A DNA stretch of 64,000 bases from an uncultured Parabacteroides sp. (GTDB lineage Bacteria; Bacteroidota; Bacteroidia; Bacteroidales; Tannerellaceae): NCBI GenBank assembly GCA_944325355.1, contig CALUZS010000011.1:1-64000 (forward strand), given 5' to 3'. Below are positions 36,134 through 45,228 of the stretch, in pieces. A model generated the notes under the pieces. It saw nothing but the letters and a program-made list of their open reading frames with translations, searched no databases and was not told the origin of the DNA. Position 1 is the first letter of the stretch. Every line of letters starts with the position of its first letter. Made by a program: the position numbers and the translations under genes.

Positions 36134-37732
36134 ATGAAACTCTTTTCGCAAACTGTATTGTGCTCTCTGGCGGGTGCAGCCTTCCTGCCCGCCACGGGTA
36201 ACGCCACCGATGCAATAGCCCGGGGGCTGGCGGACGAGGAGAACCGTCCGCAACGTTACAACATTGTCTACATCATGACCGACGATCACACGGCGCAAAT
36301 GATGAGTTGCTACGACCGCCGCCACATCGAGACTCCCAATCTGGACAGGATTGCCGCCGATGGCGTGCGCTTCGTAAACAGCTTCGTAGCCAACTCCATC
36401 AGCGGTCCCAGCCGTGCCTGCATGCTTACCGGCAAGCATAGCCACGCCAACGGCTTTGTCAGCAACGAGTCATCCGTGTTCGACGGCTCGCAGCAGACCA
36501 TGCCCAAACTCCTGCAGGCTGCCGGTTACCAGACAGCCATCGTCGGCAAGTGGCACCTGATAAGTACCCCTACCGGCTTCGATTATTGGGAGATACTTCC
36601 GGGACAGGGCGATTATTACAACCCCAGTTTCATACAGATGGATAACAAGCGCGTAGTGCGTAAAGGCTACGTGACGAACATCATCACCGACCTGAGCTTA
36701 GACTGGCTGGAAAACAAGCGCGACCCGGACAAACCATTCTGCCTGTTCATCCACCACAAAGCCGTGCACCGCGACTGGCTGCCCGAACTGAAATACCTGT
36801 CGCTCTACGAGGACAAGACTTTCGCGCTGCCCGAAACCTTCTACGACACGTATGAAGGGCGCAAAGCGGCAGCGGCCCAAAAAATGAGCATACTGAAGGA
36901 CATGGACATCGTGTACGACACCAAGATGCACCTCCCCGACTCAAACACACCGCTGGCAGCCACCTACCGCGCCCTTATAAGCAGGCTCGACCCGGCAGAC
37001 CGGAAAAGATATGAAGAGTTCTACCGACCGATAACCGAAGAATTTTACCGCCGCAACCTCAAAGGCAAAGAACTTGCCGAATGGAAATACCAACGCTACA
37101 TGCGCGACTATGCCAAGGTGGTAAAATCGCTCGACGACAATGTGGGGCGCGTGCTCGACTACCTTGAGAAGAAGGGAATGCTGGACAACACGCTCGTGGT
37201 CTACACTTCCGACCAGGGGTTCTACATGGGCGAACACGGATGGTTTGACAAGCGGTTCATGTACGAGGAGTCAATGAGCACGCCTCTTGTCATGCGCCTG
37301 CCGAAAGGGCTGAATGCGCGCGGCGACATCCGGCAACTGGTGCAGAACATCGACTATGCCCCCACCTTCCTCGACTTGGCAGGTGTGCCCATACCGGCGG
37401 ACATGCACGGCGTCTCCCTCTTGCCCTTGCTGAGGGGCGAACAACCAGCAGACTGGCGCAAGTCTCTCTACTACCATTTCTATGAATATCCCGCCGAGCA
37501 CATGGTGAAACGCCACTACGGGGTACGCACCGAGCGTTATAAACTCATCCATTTCTACAACGACATCGACGCGTGGGAGTTATACGACCTCGAATCCGAC
37601 CCGCACGAGATGCACAACCTGTATGGCACACCCGGCTACGAGCAGGTGACGACCGACTTGCTGCAAGAGCTGCACCGCCTGCAAGAGCAATATGCCGACC
37701 CCATAGAGACCGAACTGCAAAAAAAACAGTAA
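36134..37732 (+). CDS. exported Ser-type sulfatase (S1 family)
   Basis: This is a 532-residue sulfatase with an N-terminal signal (MKLFSQTVLCSLAGAAFLPATGNA). Metal ligands are in IMTDDH (Asp50, Asp51). The modification motif is S90-G-P-S-R94 followed by ACMLTGKHSH, so the residue converted to formylglycine is a serine; the adjacent maturase can process this type. Further motifs are IVGKWHL, VVYTSDQGFYMGEHGWFDKRFMYEES and the C-terminal YDLESDPHEMHNLY. It should act in the periplasm on sulfated glycans such as mucin or glycosaminoglycans. The S1 subfamily and exact substrate cannot be told by eye. Confidence 0.95.
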   Translation: MKLFSQTVLCSLAGAAFLPATGNATDAIARGLADEENRPQRYNIVYIMTDDHTAQMMSCYDRRHIETPNLDRIAADGVRFVNSFVANSISGPSRACMLTGKHSHANGFVSNESSVFDGSQQTMPKLLQAAGYQTAIVGKWHLISTPTGFDYWEILPGQGDYYNPSFIQMDNKRVVRKGYVTNIITDLSLDWLENKRDPDKPFCLFIHHKAVHRDWLPELKYLSLYEDKTFALPETFYDTYEGRKAAAAQKMSILKDMDIVYDTKMHLPDSNTPLAATYRALISRLDPADRKRYEEFYRPITEEFYRRNLKGKELAEWKYQRYMRDYAKVVKSLDDNVGRVLDYLEKKGMLDNTLVVYTSDQGFYMGEHGWFDKRFMYEESMSTPLVMRLPKGLNARGDIRQLVQNIDYAPTFLDLAGVPIPADMHGVSLLPLLRGEQPADWRKSLYYHFYEYPAEHMVKRHYGVRTERYKLIHFYNDIDAWELYDLESDPHEMHNLYGTPGYEQVTTDLLQELHRLQEQYADPIETELQKKQ

Positions 37733-37746
37733 CCCGGCAACAAACG

Positions 37747-37785
37747 CGAAGAGGCGGCAGCGGTTTTACCGTTGCCGCCTCTTCG
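37747..37785 (+). terminator. strong hairpin after the sulfatase gene
   Basis: CGAAGAGGCGGCA (37747-37759) pairs perfectly with 37773-37785, with four further pairs inside (one G-T). The T-run after it is poor, but position and strength fit a terminator. Confidence 0.65.
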
Positions 37786-37952
37786 TCTGTTCTGCCATGC
37801 GCCGCACCCCGTTGCGTTCCGGCATTTGCAGAATAATGAAAACCGCTCCTTTCAAAACGGGAACAAACGAAGAAAAAAAGACAATATCCCCGAAAAAGAG
37901 AGATTCGCTTCCGTAGCCGTCCGAACGCTCTCGAGACAGGTAACGCCCGGTA

Positions 37953-37960
37953 TACCTTTG
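37953..37960 (+). promoter_or_regulatory. -7 box of the HU-related gene
   Basis: TACCTTTG matches TAnnTTTG and lies 58 nt upstream of the ATG at 38019. Confidence 0.5.
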
Positions 37961-38018
37961 CCTCGTGCTTCCACACAAGGGAAGCCGCGAGTATTCACTT
38001 TTTAAAACTTTTACAATT

Positions 38019-38462
38019 ATGTCAGTAAAGTACAGATTAGTTCCGAGAAAGAACTTGAAGGCAGGCGCAGAACCGGATTCCAGATTGTTGTATGCTTCAG
38101 CCAACGTCAGCGGGACGATGGATTTCGAAGGCGTGTGTAACCGCATAGCCGACCGCTCCACCGCAAGCGACGGCGATGTGGCGCTGGTCCTGAAAGGATT
38201 GGTGAAATGCCTGACGGAAGGGCTGCAACGCGGCGAGTCGATAGACTTGGGAGATATGGGGAAATTCCGGGTGAGCCTGGGAAGCAGCGGCGTAGAAACC
38301 CCCGAAGAGTTCAATGTCTCCATGATACGCAAACCGCGCATCGTCTTCTTCCCCGGGAAAGCGTTGCGGCTGATGCTGGAAGATATCAAGCTGGAACGCA
38401 TCAGCGACGAAGAGGAGAGCGGCAGCAGCGAGAACGAAGAAGAGATCCCTTCCGGAGAATAA
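38019..38462 (+). CDS. HU-related DNA-binding protein with acidic tail
   Basis: This is a 147-residue protein of the HU-related family common in Bacteroidetes. The fold runs from MSVKYRLVPRKN through the helical part (DFEGVCNRIADRS, VLKGLVKCLTEGLQRGESIDLGDMGKFRVSLGSSG) to a degenerate DNA-binding arm (MIRKPRIVFFPGKALR). The last 25 residues are rich in Glu and Ser, which is unusual for a plain HU. The start is an ATG about 60 nt behind a -7 box. It is followed after 12 bp by the glucosaminidase gene, a pairing often seen in this group. Its target is unknown. Confidence 0.85.
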   Translation: MSVKYRLVPRKNLKAGAEPDSRLLYASANVSGTMDFEGVCNRIADRSTASDGDVALVLKGLVKCLTEGLQRGESIDLGDMGKFRVSLGSSGVETPEEFNVSMIRKPRIVFFPGKALRLMLEDIKLERISDEEESGSSENEEEIPSGE

Positions 38463-38474
38463 AAAAGCGTCTGC

Positions 38475-38954
38475 ATGAATGAACAGGAGCAAATCTTCTT
38501 TGTCAAAGGAATGCTTCCCCACGCAAATTCAGCCGAGACGGTTTTTCACCTCAATCCGATTGTCACGCTGGCGCAGGCGGCACTGGAAAGCGGATGGGGA
38601 AAAAGCAATCTCGCTCTGAAGGGGAACAACTTCTTCGGACTGACCGCCTACGGGAAGAGCAACGACTATTGGCACGGCGGAGTCATCACGCTGGCGAACG
38701 GAGCCGACGCGCTTCCGTTCCGCAGATACGACACCGTAAAAAACTCGTTCCTCGATTTCGCCCGCCTGATAAAAGAGGGCTACCGGATGGCATGGTCGTT
38801 CAGCCGGAATATCGAAGCGTACGCAAAAGAAATCGCTTACAGCCGGTACATCAGCGAGCAGAACGGCGACAACCGCGAACTCTACCGACGAAGCCTGGTT
38901 TCTCTTGCCAAACGGATTCAAACCATCGTTTCTTTAATTAATCATAACCGTTAA
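38475..38954 (+). CDS. small glucosaminidase-domain peptidoglycan hydrolase (GH73-like)
   Basis: This is a 159-residue single-domain protein. The GH73/glucosaminidase pattern is visible in PIVTLAQAALESGWGKSNLALKGNNFFGL, which contains the catalytic Glu in ALESGWG, followed by YDTVKNSFLDFARLI and a C-terminal helix. There is no signal peptide or cell-wall anchor, so export would need another route such as lysis or holin-like release. It is cotranscribed with the HU-related gene and followed after 10 bp by a 35-residue peptide gene. The trio resembles small Bacteroidales modules of possible phage origin; that origin is a guess. Confidence 0.85.
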   Translation: MNEQEQIFFVKGMLPHANSAETVFHLNPIVTLAQAALESGWGKSNLALKGNNFFGLTAYGKSNDYWHGGVITLANGADALPFRRYDTVKNSFLDFARLIKEGYRMAWSFSRNIEAYAKEIAYSRYISEQNGDNRELYRRSLVSLAKRIQTIVSLINHNR

Positions 38955-38964
38955 GTTTTGTCGA

Positions 38965-39072
38965 ATGAGTAAAATAAGGCGAATTTTGGAATTTTTATTG
39001 GAGTTGCTGAAATGGTTATTGGGCTTACGGGCAAGCCAAAAGGCGAGCCCCGCCAACATCCGCAAGGGATAG
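38965..39072 (+). CDS. 35-residue amphipathic peptide
   Basis: A short ATG-to-TAG frame starts 10 bp after the glucosaminidase gene and ends 42 bp before a strong terminator. It begins MSKIRRILEFLLELLKWLLG, an amphipathic or membrane-active helix with basic residues at both ends, and ends in a polar tail (ASQKASPANIRKG). Its place in the transcript, after a HU-related gene and a peptidoglycan hydrolase, is where similar Bacteroidales loci carry tiny proteins. A holin-like or membrane-associated role would fit but is not shown. The ribosome binding site is weak. Confidence 0.55.
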   Translation: MSKIRRILEFLLELLKWLLGLRASQKASPANIRKG

Positions 39073-39114
39073 CCCGGGAAACGGGAATCCGCAGGGACAG
39101 CCCCACTAAACATC

Positions 39115-39158
39115 AAAAGGATAACAGGAACGTAATGTTCCTGTTATCCTTTTTTTAT
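39115..39158 (+). terminator. strong intrinsic terminator of the HU-related module
   Basis: A 17-nt arm from 39115 (AAAAGGATAACAGGAAC) pairs perfectly with 39137-39153 across a 5-nt loop, and the T-run continues to about 39157. This is the clearest terminator in the window. Confidence 0.92.
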
Positions 39159-39178
39159 TGTCTTTCCGTAAACAATAA

Positions 39179-39285
39179 GCGGCAGCGTCTCCGCGACGCC
39201 GCCGCCCATCATAAATCAAACGTATAAAGCAGTAGACAGTGCGATTGGCGGAACTTCAGGATTCAAAGAGAGCACTCCGCCAATC
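39179..39285 (-). terminator. two hairpins after the SusC/SusD operon
   Basis: GATTGGCGGA (39243-39252) pairs perfectly with 39276-39285, just beyond the SusD stop. A second GC-rich hairpin (39179-39189 with 39195-39205, one mismatch) lies further downstream. Neither has a T-run on the minus strand, so they may stabilise the transcript end rather than terminate on their own. Confidence 0.4.
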
Positions 39286-39300
39286 CATTGTCACTTGTCA

Positions 39301-41334
39301 TTATTCTGCAGATGAATTATCTACCCAGAACGGAGCCTGAACCAATGTCGGGTCTTTATCGATCTGACTTTGGTGGATCGGGTACCAATAATACTTCGTC
39401 GGGAATACACGGGCTTTCTCCTGTGTACGTTTGAAGAATGCATTGTCACCCTGGTCGGTATATTCCGTTCCGTAATAGTTCATACCAAAGTCCGGAGTCG
39501 CACAACCCCAATCCGGATCCGGGTTACCACCATCCGTGTTCGGGTTATTGATTCCGTAGTGGGCAGTTTTCCAACGACGCAAGTCGTAGAGACGCATGCT
39601 TTCAGCCACAAATTCCACACGGCGTTCCTTGTGGATCAGGCGGCGAACCTCATCCTGGTCGTTCATATCCAACGGGATACGCTGGAATCCGTTCGCATCC
39701 GTACCTGTGCCATACTCGGCAATACCTGCACGATTTCTGATTTTGTTCAAGTATGTAAGGATTTCTTCAGTATGACTTGCACGGTCGTCACATTCGTTCA
39801 ACGCTTCTGCATAACCCAAGTAAGCTTCGGCCAGACGGAAGATAGGCGAACAAGTGTACGGGTGGTTGTTGTCACGCGGGATATAATCCAAGTGAACACC
39901 GCGGCGGTTCAGGTAACCGTTCTGCGGGGCGTCGTGCGTAGGACCACCGTCCGGACCGTTATACAAGAAGTTCGTATTGCGGTTTTCCCATTTGAACCAC
40001 TGGCCGTTCCATACCACAGTCAGGTAGAAACGCGGTTCGCGGTGGCAATACATGTTGAACGTATTCGGTTGCACAATCAGCCGCTTGCCATCAGGAGCAA
40101 TCACATCGGCAGGATAGTCATCGCTTTTGTAACCATCCATCAAGTAGTAGTCAGTTTCCCGGTATTCCGGTTCCGTAGAGAATCCCTTTTCGCTGTAAAG
40201 GTCGCAATCCGGGTTCAGGATAGGAGAGCCGTCGGTGTTGTATCCCAAAATCGGTTCCGTACCATCTTCCATGAAGAAAGCGTCTACCAACGACTGGGTA
40301 ACACCCAAACCACCGTTACCACCGCAACCACGCGGGGTGCTGTGCTGTTCCCAGTCACCGCGCGACCAGTTCGGACGCCACCATATAATCTCGTTGTTAC
40401 CTTCACCTATGGTGCGTATCGTTGAGCCATAGCAAGACATAAAGCCGTCAACAGTATCGTCAGCATTTTTCTCAATATAAAGCTCTTTTCCTTCGGCTTT
40501 CGCCTCATCGATCAACGTCTTGAACGCATCGGCAGCTTTTTTCCACTTGCTGGCATCGTATGTAGACGGGAAAATCTCCTCGCCATCGTTATTCACATGG
40601 CCTGCATACCATGGGTTACCGTTTACCAACGGGCTGGCTGCAAACAACAGGATACGTGCACGCATCGCCAACGCAGCCAACTTGGTGGCACGACCTCCAT
40701 AGAGTGCGGTCCAACTTTCAGGTAACAATTCGGCACATTCAGCAAACTCCTTGTCCAAGAAGTCCATCATCTCCGTAAACGTTGCCTGTCCGCGCATCAA
40801 GTCTGTAGAAGTTGAAGGCATGTCGTCCTCAAAATAAGGAACGGCACCGTACGCATAAGTCATCATCCAGTAATAGTAGGCAATCATGAAGCGGCATTCC
40901 ACTTTCATGGTCTCCACATCAGCCTCCGTCACATTCTGTTTAGGCAGCGGTTTTACGTTGTCCATAAAGATATACGCCTGGCGCACCTGCTGCTGCATTG
41001 TCCAGTATGAACCGTCCCATGAAGTATTCGGTTCCCACTGTCCTACACGGTATCCCAAACCGGAACCGGCACCCCAGTAAGGCAACCATCCCTGCGACGG
41101 GTTCATATCGTTGGCAAGCATCTCGAATGCGTCATTACGCAAACCAGACCAGCGCGGGTCACGGATCTGCTGGTACACACCGGCAAGCCAGTCCTCCATA
41201 CGCGTCTTGTCGTCAAACACCATTTCCAAAGTCAGGATATCATCCGGCGCATTGTCAATAAAGTCCGCACAACTGTTCAGCGACAGACACAACGCCGATA
41301 ATCCTACATATTTATATAATTTCATTTTTTTCAT
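39301..41334 (-). CDS. SusD/RagB-family outer-membrane lipoprotein
   Basis: This is a 677-residue nutrient-binding lipoprotein with the lipobox LSLNSC near residue 22. It shows the SusD pattern of TPR-like helices: FIDNAPDDILTLEMVFDD near the N-terminus, AYIFMDNVKPLP, CRFMIAYYYWMMTYAYGAVPYF in the middle, and the C-terminal FRLAEAYLGYAEALNE, YLNKIRNRAGI and RRVEFVAESMRLYDLRRWK. It caps the SusC transporter encoded 11 bp upstream and captures an oligosaccharide or other ligand at the cell surface. No glycoside hydrolase adjoins the pair, so the ligand cannot be inferred. Start could be one of two ATGs three codons apart. Confidence 0.93.
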   Translation of the reverse strand: MKKMKLYKYVGLSALCLSLNSCADFIDNAPDDILTLEMVFDDKTRMEDWLAGVYQQIRDPRWSGLRNDAFEMLANDMNPSQGWLPYWGAGSGLGYRVGQWEPNTSWDGSYWTMQQQVRQAYIFMDNVKPLPKQNVTEADVETMKVECRFMIAYYYWMMTYAYGAVPYFEDDMPSTSTDLMRGQATFTEMMDFLDKEFAECAELLPESWTALYGGRATKLAALAMRARILLFAASPLVNGNPWYAGHVNNDGEEIFPSTYDASKWKKAADAFKTLIDEAKAEGKELYIEKNADDTVDGFMSCYGSTIRTIGEGNNEIIWWRPNWSRGDWEQHSTPRGCGGNGGLGVTQSLVDAFFMEDGTEPILGYNTDGSPILNPDCDLYSEKGFSTEPEYRETDYYLMDGYKSDDYPADVIAPDGKRLIVQPNTFNMYCHREPRFYLTVVWNGQWFKWENRNTNFLYNGPDGGPTHDAPQNGYLNRRGVHLDYIPRDNNHPYTCSPIFRLAEAYLGYAEALNECDDRASHTEEILTYLNKIRNRAGIAEYGTGTDANGFQRIPLDMNDQDEVRRLIHKERRVEFVAESMRLYDLRRWKTAHYGINNPNTDGGNPDPDWGCATPDFGMNYYGTEYTDQGDNAFFKRTQEKARVFPTKYYWYPIHQSQIDKDPTLVQAPFWVDNSSAE

Positions 41335-41345
41335 ACCTTTCTGTT

Positions 41346-44300
41346 TTAGAAATTAACATCCAATCCAATTGAGAACGATTTCATGATAGGATATTTCGTA
41401 CCTGTACTTGTATCGACTTCCGGATCCCACAAATCGAACTTAGAGAATGTAAAGAGGTTGCTGCCCTTTGCATAGAGACGCAAGTTCGACAAACCGATGC
41501 GTTGCATCCACTCTTTCGGGAACGTATAACCGATTTCGATATCTTTCACGCGGAGCATGCTCATGTTTTCCAACCACCATGTGGAGTTGCGGACGTTGTT
41601 CTCGCTCTTACCCCACGTAAAGCGCGGATAGTACACATCCTGGCTCGGGTTATCTACTGTCCAGGCATCTTCATAGTTGGTAAGGATATTACCCATGGCT
41701 CCCATCGTCTCACCCGGAGTGAAGTTGTTGGAGTTACCGCCCTTGAATCCGTAGGTCATACCGTTACCTTGGAAGAAGATGTTGAAGTCAACATTCTTGT
41801 AACGCAAGTTGGCTCCGAAACCGTACACGATTTGCGGGTCGTACGTACCGCCCACAGCCGTTTCATCCAACGAGCTGACTACACCGTCCTTGTTCACGTC
41901 TTTATAACGGATATCACCCGGACGTACCGGACCGAACGTATGTTCCGGAATGTCTTCGTTCAATACATAACCGCCGTTTTCAGCCACCAGGTATTCGCCG
42001 GTAACCGGGTCTTTCTGGAAGTCATCGAATGTGAACAGGCCTTCGTCAACCAAACCGAAGAGCTGGTTCACCCGTTTTCCGGTACGCTGGCGGTTGGTTC
42101 CCATTACACCCAATGCCTCATCCTGTTCGATGATTTTGTTCTGTGCAAAGGTGAAGGTTCCGCGGAATCCTACATACCAGTCTTTGTTAATCTGTTTGTT
42201 CACTGTCAACGATATATCGACACCCTGGTTGTTTACCTTACCGAAGTTCGCCCACGGCGTGTTACGGAATCCGGCAGCCGACGGGATGTTGTTACGTTGC
42301 ATGAAGATATTGTAACGGTGTTCGAAGAAGTAGTCTGCCTGCAACTCAATCATGTTGAACAAGCCCAATTCGAAACCGGCATTGGTTTTCGATACGGTTT
42401 CCCAAGTCAGGTCGGAAACACCGAAGTCACCCTCGAAACGGGAGTTACGGTGGTAGTACTGTCCGTTGGTACCCCAGTCGTAACCGCCACCGTCTTCGCC
42501 CAATGTCGTCTGGAACGCGAAACGGCGACCGCCCAAGTCATCGTTACCGGTCAAACCGAACGAACCACGCAATTTGATTTTGCTGAACACCTCTTTGTAC
42601 GGTTCCATGAACGGTTCTTCAGAGAGCAGGTAACCTACTGCTACCGACGGGAAGAAACCGAAACGTTGTCCTTTGGCGAAGTTTTCGGAACCGTTGTAAC
42701 CGAAGTTGAACTCCAAGATGTAACGGCTGTCATAGGTATAGGCTGCACGGCCTGCGATACCCATGTGGCGATAAGGAACGACGCTACCGTCCTGGTAGTC
42801 GCGCTGGTTGTAAAGGAACAACCCCTCTACATGGTGCTTGCCGAACGTACGGTCGTAGTTCAAGCTCGCTTCAAAATAGGTTGCCTTGTTACCCCAGTTG
42901 GTATCTGCGGTAGTGCCCAAGAACATCTGGCCGTAACTTGCCACATTCAATATCAATTCTCCGGTTTCCGGATCACGTGCTGTAGCCGGCTGGTACAAGT
43001 CCGGAGTCCTTGAACGGGTAATACCCGACCAGGAATAGCGGTCGAATGAGAACAACCCCTTAATCTTCAAACCTTTTGTGATAAAGTCCAAATCCTGTTG
43101 CAATACGAACAACGATTCGAGTTTACTCTGTGTCGTTGTAGCATATCCCTTTTGTGTACCCTCTACATACGGGTTTGCACGTTGGTTGACTACCGGGAAA
43201 TAGATTGAGCCATTCTCTTCGTAGTAAGCGGGATGTACGAAAGGCGGTGTTTCAAAGATATCCGAGAACAGGTCGTCGGACGATACTGCCATCTTGTTCA
43301 TCTCCTGCAGGTATCCGCCGACACTCACCGTCAACAAAGTCGATTTGGTGATGTTGATATCTACGTTCGAACGCAAGTTGAATTTGTTCAGGTGGGTACC
43401 GCTGTTCCATGACTGCGATTTGTCGCGTTCGAAAATACCTTGTTCACCGTAGTATGAACCAACCACTGCATAACGCAAGATGTCGGAACCACCATTTACG
43501 GTGATGTCGGCACGTTGGTTCATGGCGAAATCTTTTGTAAGCAAATCCATCCAGTTTACATCCGGATAAAGGGCAGGGTCATCGCCATAGATGTAGTGGT
43601 CGATGGTCTCTTGCGAATAAGGGCTCTGCGCCTGTCCGTTATCCAATGCGATACGGTTCAACAAGCTCAAGTACTCGGCAGAACCGATATATTCCGGCAA
43701 TTTGGTCGGCTGGGTGAAGCTCTGTTCGAAATGCACGTTCACCGTCGGTTTACCCAGTTTACCGCGTTTGGTCTGAACCAAGATAACGCCGTTTGCACCA
43801 CGTACACCGTACACGGCTGATGCGGCAGCATCTTTCAATACGGAGAACGACTCGATTTCCGCCGGGTTCAGGTCATCGAGCGAACGTTCGATACCATCGA
43901 CCAACACCAGCGGGTCGGTACCTGCACCCTGGAATGAGGAGATACCGCGAATCCAGAAGTTGGAACCGTCGGCACCCGGTTCACCCGAACGCTGTACGGC
44001 GAGCACACCGGCTACGTTACCGGCCAGGTTGTTACTCAATGCGCGGGTAGTTCCTTGCGAGAGCACTTCCGGCTGGATGGTTGTGATAGAACCTACGATG
44101 GAAGCACGTTTCTGGGAACCGTAACCTACAACGACAACGTCGTTCAAACCTGTTGATACCTCTTTCATGTTCAAGTTGATGTTGATCTGGCTGCCTACAC
44201 GAACCTCTTCGTTTTCAAATCCCATGTAGGAGAACACCAATACTGAACTGCGGCTCGGAACCGTGATAAAGTAGTTACCGTCGATATCGGTAGTTGTTCC

Positions 44301-44543
44301 GAGAGTGGGTTGCCCCTTGACAATAATGTTTACACCGGGAAGCGGTTCGCCTTGCGAGTCACGTACCGTTCCGTTTACCTGGATGCCTTTCGCCTGGTCG
44401 TTTTCATAGACAGGTCCGATAGCGCTCCCTGCAGGCCGCACGTCGGGCAATACGTTGTTGTCCGCATAAGCCGGACTCATTGCCAACAACGAACATGCAA
44501 CACATGCTAATTGTAATTTCCGATTTAATTTACGTTTTATCAT
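41346..44543 (-). CDS. SusC/RagA-family TonB-dependent transporter
   Basis: This is a 1065-residue outer-membrane transporter. A signal peptide (residues 1-27) is followed by the carboxypeptidase-like regulatory domain (QVNGTVRDSQGEPLPGVNIIVKG), a TonB-box region with DVVVVGYGSQKRASIVGS, the plug (ANGVILVQTKRGK) and a 22-strand barrel ending in LDVNF. The final residue is aromatic, as expected for an outer-membrane barrel. It imports the ligand captured by the SusD partner using TonB energy. No sigma/anti-sigma or hybrid two-component gene lies beside it. The upstream region is AT-rich and carries an inverted repeat and a C9 tract. Confidence 0.95.
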   Translation of the reverse strand: MIKRKLNRKLQLACVACSLLAMSPAYADNNVLPDVRPAGSAIGPVYENDQAKGIQVNGTVRDSQGEPLPGVNIIVKGQPTLGTTTDIDGNYFITVPSRSSVLVFSYMGFENEEVRVGSQININLNMKEVSTGLNDVVVVGYGSQKRASIVGSITTIQPEVLSQGTTRALSNNLAGNVAGVLAVQRSGEPGADGSNFWIRGISSFQGAGTDPLVLVDGIERSLDDLNPAEIESFSVLKDAAASAVYGVRGANGVILVQTKRGKLGKPTVNVHFEQSFTQPTKLPEYIGSAEYLSLLNRIALDNGQAQSPYSQETIDHYIYGDDPALYPDVNWMDLLTKDFAMNQRADITVNGGSDILRYAVVGSYYGEQGIFERDKSQSWNSGTHLNKFNLRSNVDINITKSTLLTVSVGGYLQEMNKMAVSSDDLFSDIFETPPFVHPAYYEENGSIYFPVVNQRANPYVEGTQKGYATTTQSKLESLFVLQQDLDFITKGLKIKGLFSFDRYSWSGITRSRTPDLYQPATARDPETGELILNVASYGQMFLGTTADTNWGNKATYFEASLNYDRTFGKHHVEGLFLYNQRDYQDGSVVPYRHMGIAGRAAYTYDSRYILEFNFGYNGSENFAKGQRFGFFPSVAVGYLLSEEPFMEPYKEVFSKIKLRGSFGLTGNDDLGGRRFAFQTTLGEDGGGYDWGTNGQYYHRNSRFEGDFGVSDLTWETVSKTNAGFELGLFNMIELQADYFFEHRYNIFMQRNNIPSAAGFRNTPWANFGKVNNQGVDISLTVNKQINKDWYVGFRGTFTFAQNKIIEQDEALGVMGTNRQRTGKRVNQLFGLVDEGLFTFDDFQKDPVTGEYLVAENGGYVLNEDIPEHTFGPVRPGDIRYKDVNKDGVVSSLDETAVGGTYDPQIVYGFGANLRYKNVDFNIFFQGNGMTYGFKGGNSNNFTPGETMGAMGNILTNYEDAWTVDNPSQDVYYPRFTWGKSENNVRNSTWWLENMSMLRVKDIEIGYTFPKEWMQRIGLSNLRLYAKGSNLFTFSKFDLWDPEVDTSTGTKYPIMKSFSIGLDVNF

Positions 44544-44889
44544 ACTCCAAATTTTTCACATATTCAAGACATAATTTCTATTAGCAATACTACTCTTGTT
44601 ATCATAGTATTCGTTCCATTCAATCAAGTTTCTTTCTATTTCCCCATAGGCAGTTCCTTTTCTTTTTTACTGTTACTTTTTTATTTATCATTACGCTTTC
44701 TTGTGTAAAAGAACACGATTCCTCATACACGTCACTTTACTATTCTTGGAATAATACATTAAAAGAAATAAAACGCTGAATTTTAATCAATATCAGAAAT
44801 AATTAGCAACACGGTTACGTTTGTCACACCACACTAATCATCCTTTCAAATATCATCCTCGCCTCTCCGAGATTTTTTCATATTTTCAC

Positions 44890-44916
44890 TTTTATCTCCT
44901 CAATGTGGAGATAAAA
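44890..44916. repeat. 10-bp inverted repeat upstream of SusC
   Basis: TTTTATCTCC (44890-44899) and GGAGATAAAA (44907-44916) are perfect inverted copies around a 7-nt loop. It could be an operator or an RNA hairpin in a long SusC leader. Confidence 0.55.
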
Positions 44917-44938
44917 ATATTAATAAAAAAGTAGATTA

Positions 44939-44947
44939 CCCCCCCCC
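44939..44947. repeat. run of nine C
   Basis: A homopolymer of nine C stands alone in otherwise AT-rich DNA between divergent genes, about 40 bp beyond the inverted repeat. Such tracts slip during replication and could change promoter spacing. Confidence 0.7.
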
Positions 44948-45159
44948 GTTAAGTAAAATAATATTAATAATAACATTGTTTATATTAATCGCGGTTTTCC
45001 AAGGTCATTTTTAATATTTAAAAACACTTTTCGTTGCTTATTTCCAAAAACGTTTCGGCTTCTTTCAAAAAAACTGCCGCTGCCGGAACCCGGGCGTTTA
45101 CATTTTTTAATAGGCTAAAAGCCTATTCCCTCCCAAATGGTCCCGTTTTACGAAATTTA

Positions 45160-45191
45160 TTTGCAAATTCTATTAATTCAACTTACTTTCG
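45160..45191 (+). promoter_or_regulatory. promoter of the DUF4248 gene
   Basis: TTTG (45160-45163) is followed after exactly 20 nt by TACTTTCG (45184-45191), one mismatch from TAnnTTTG, the Bacteroidetes -33/-7 arrangement. The start codon is 38 nt downstream. Confidence 0.65.
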
Positions 45192-45228
45192 CGGCATTAC
45201 TTAATTTAAACTAAAAACGAAGAATGCC

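Larger units (their letters stand above)
44544..45228. other. AT-rich divergent intergenic region
   Basis: This 685-bp region separates the SusC gene from the plus-strand DUF4248 gene. I see no gene in it. It contains an inverted repeat (44890-44916), a run of nine C (44939-44947) and the DUF4248 promoter (45160-45191). No full TAnnTTTG box was found for SusC on the minus strand. Confidence 0.6.

Noticed and set aside
41502..43013. 503-codon plus-strand open frame opposite the SusC gene
   Set aside because: It mirrors the coding frame of a clear SusC protein, has no domain or start signal, and its composition fits an antisense shadow.
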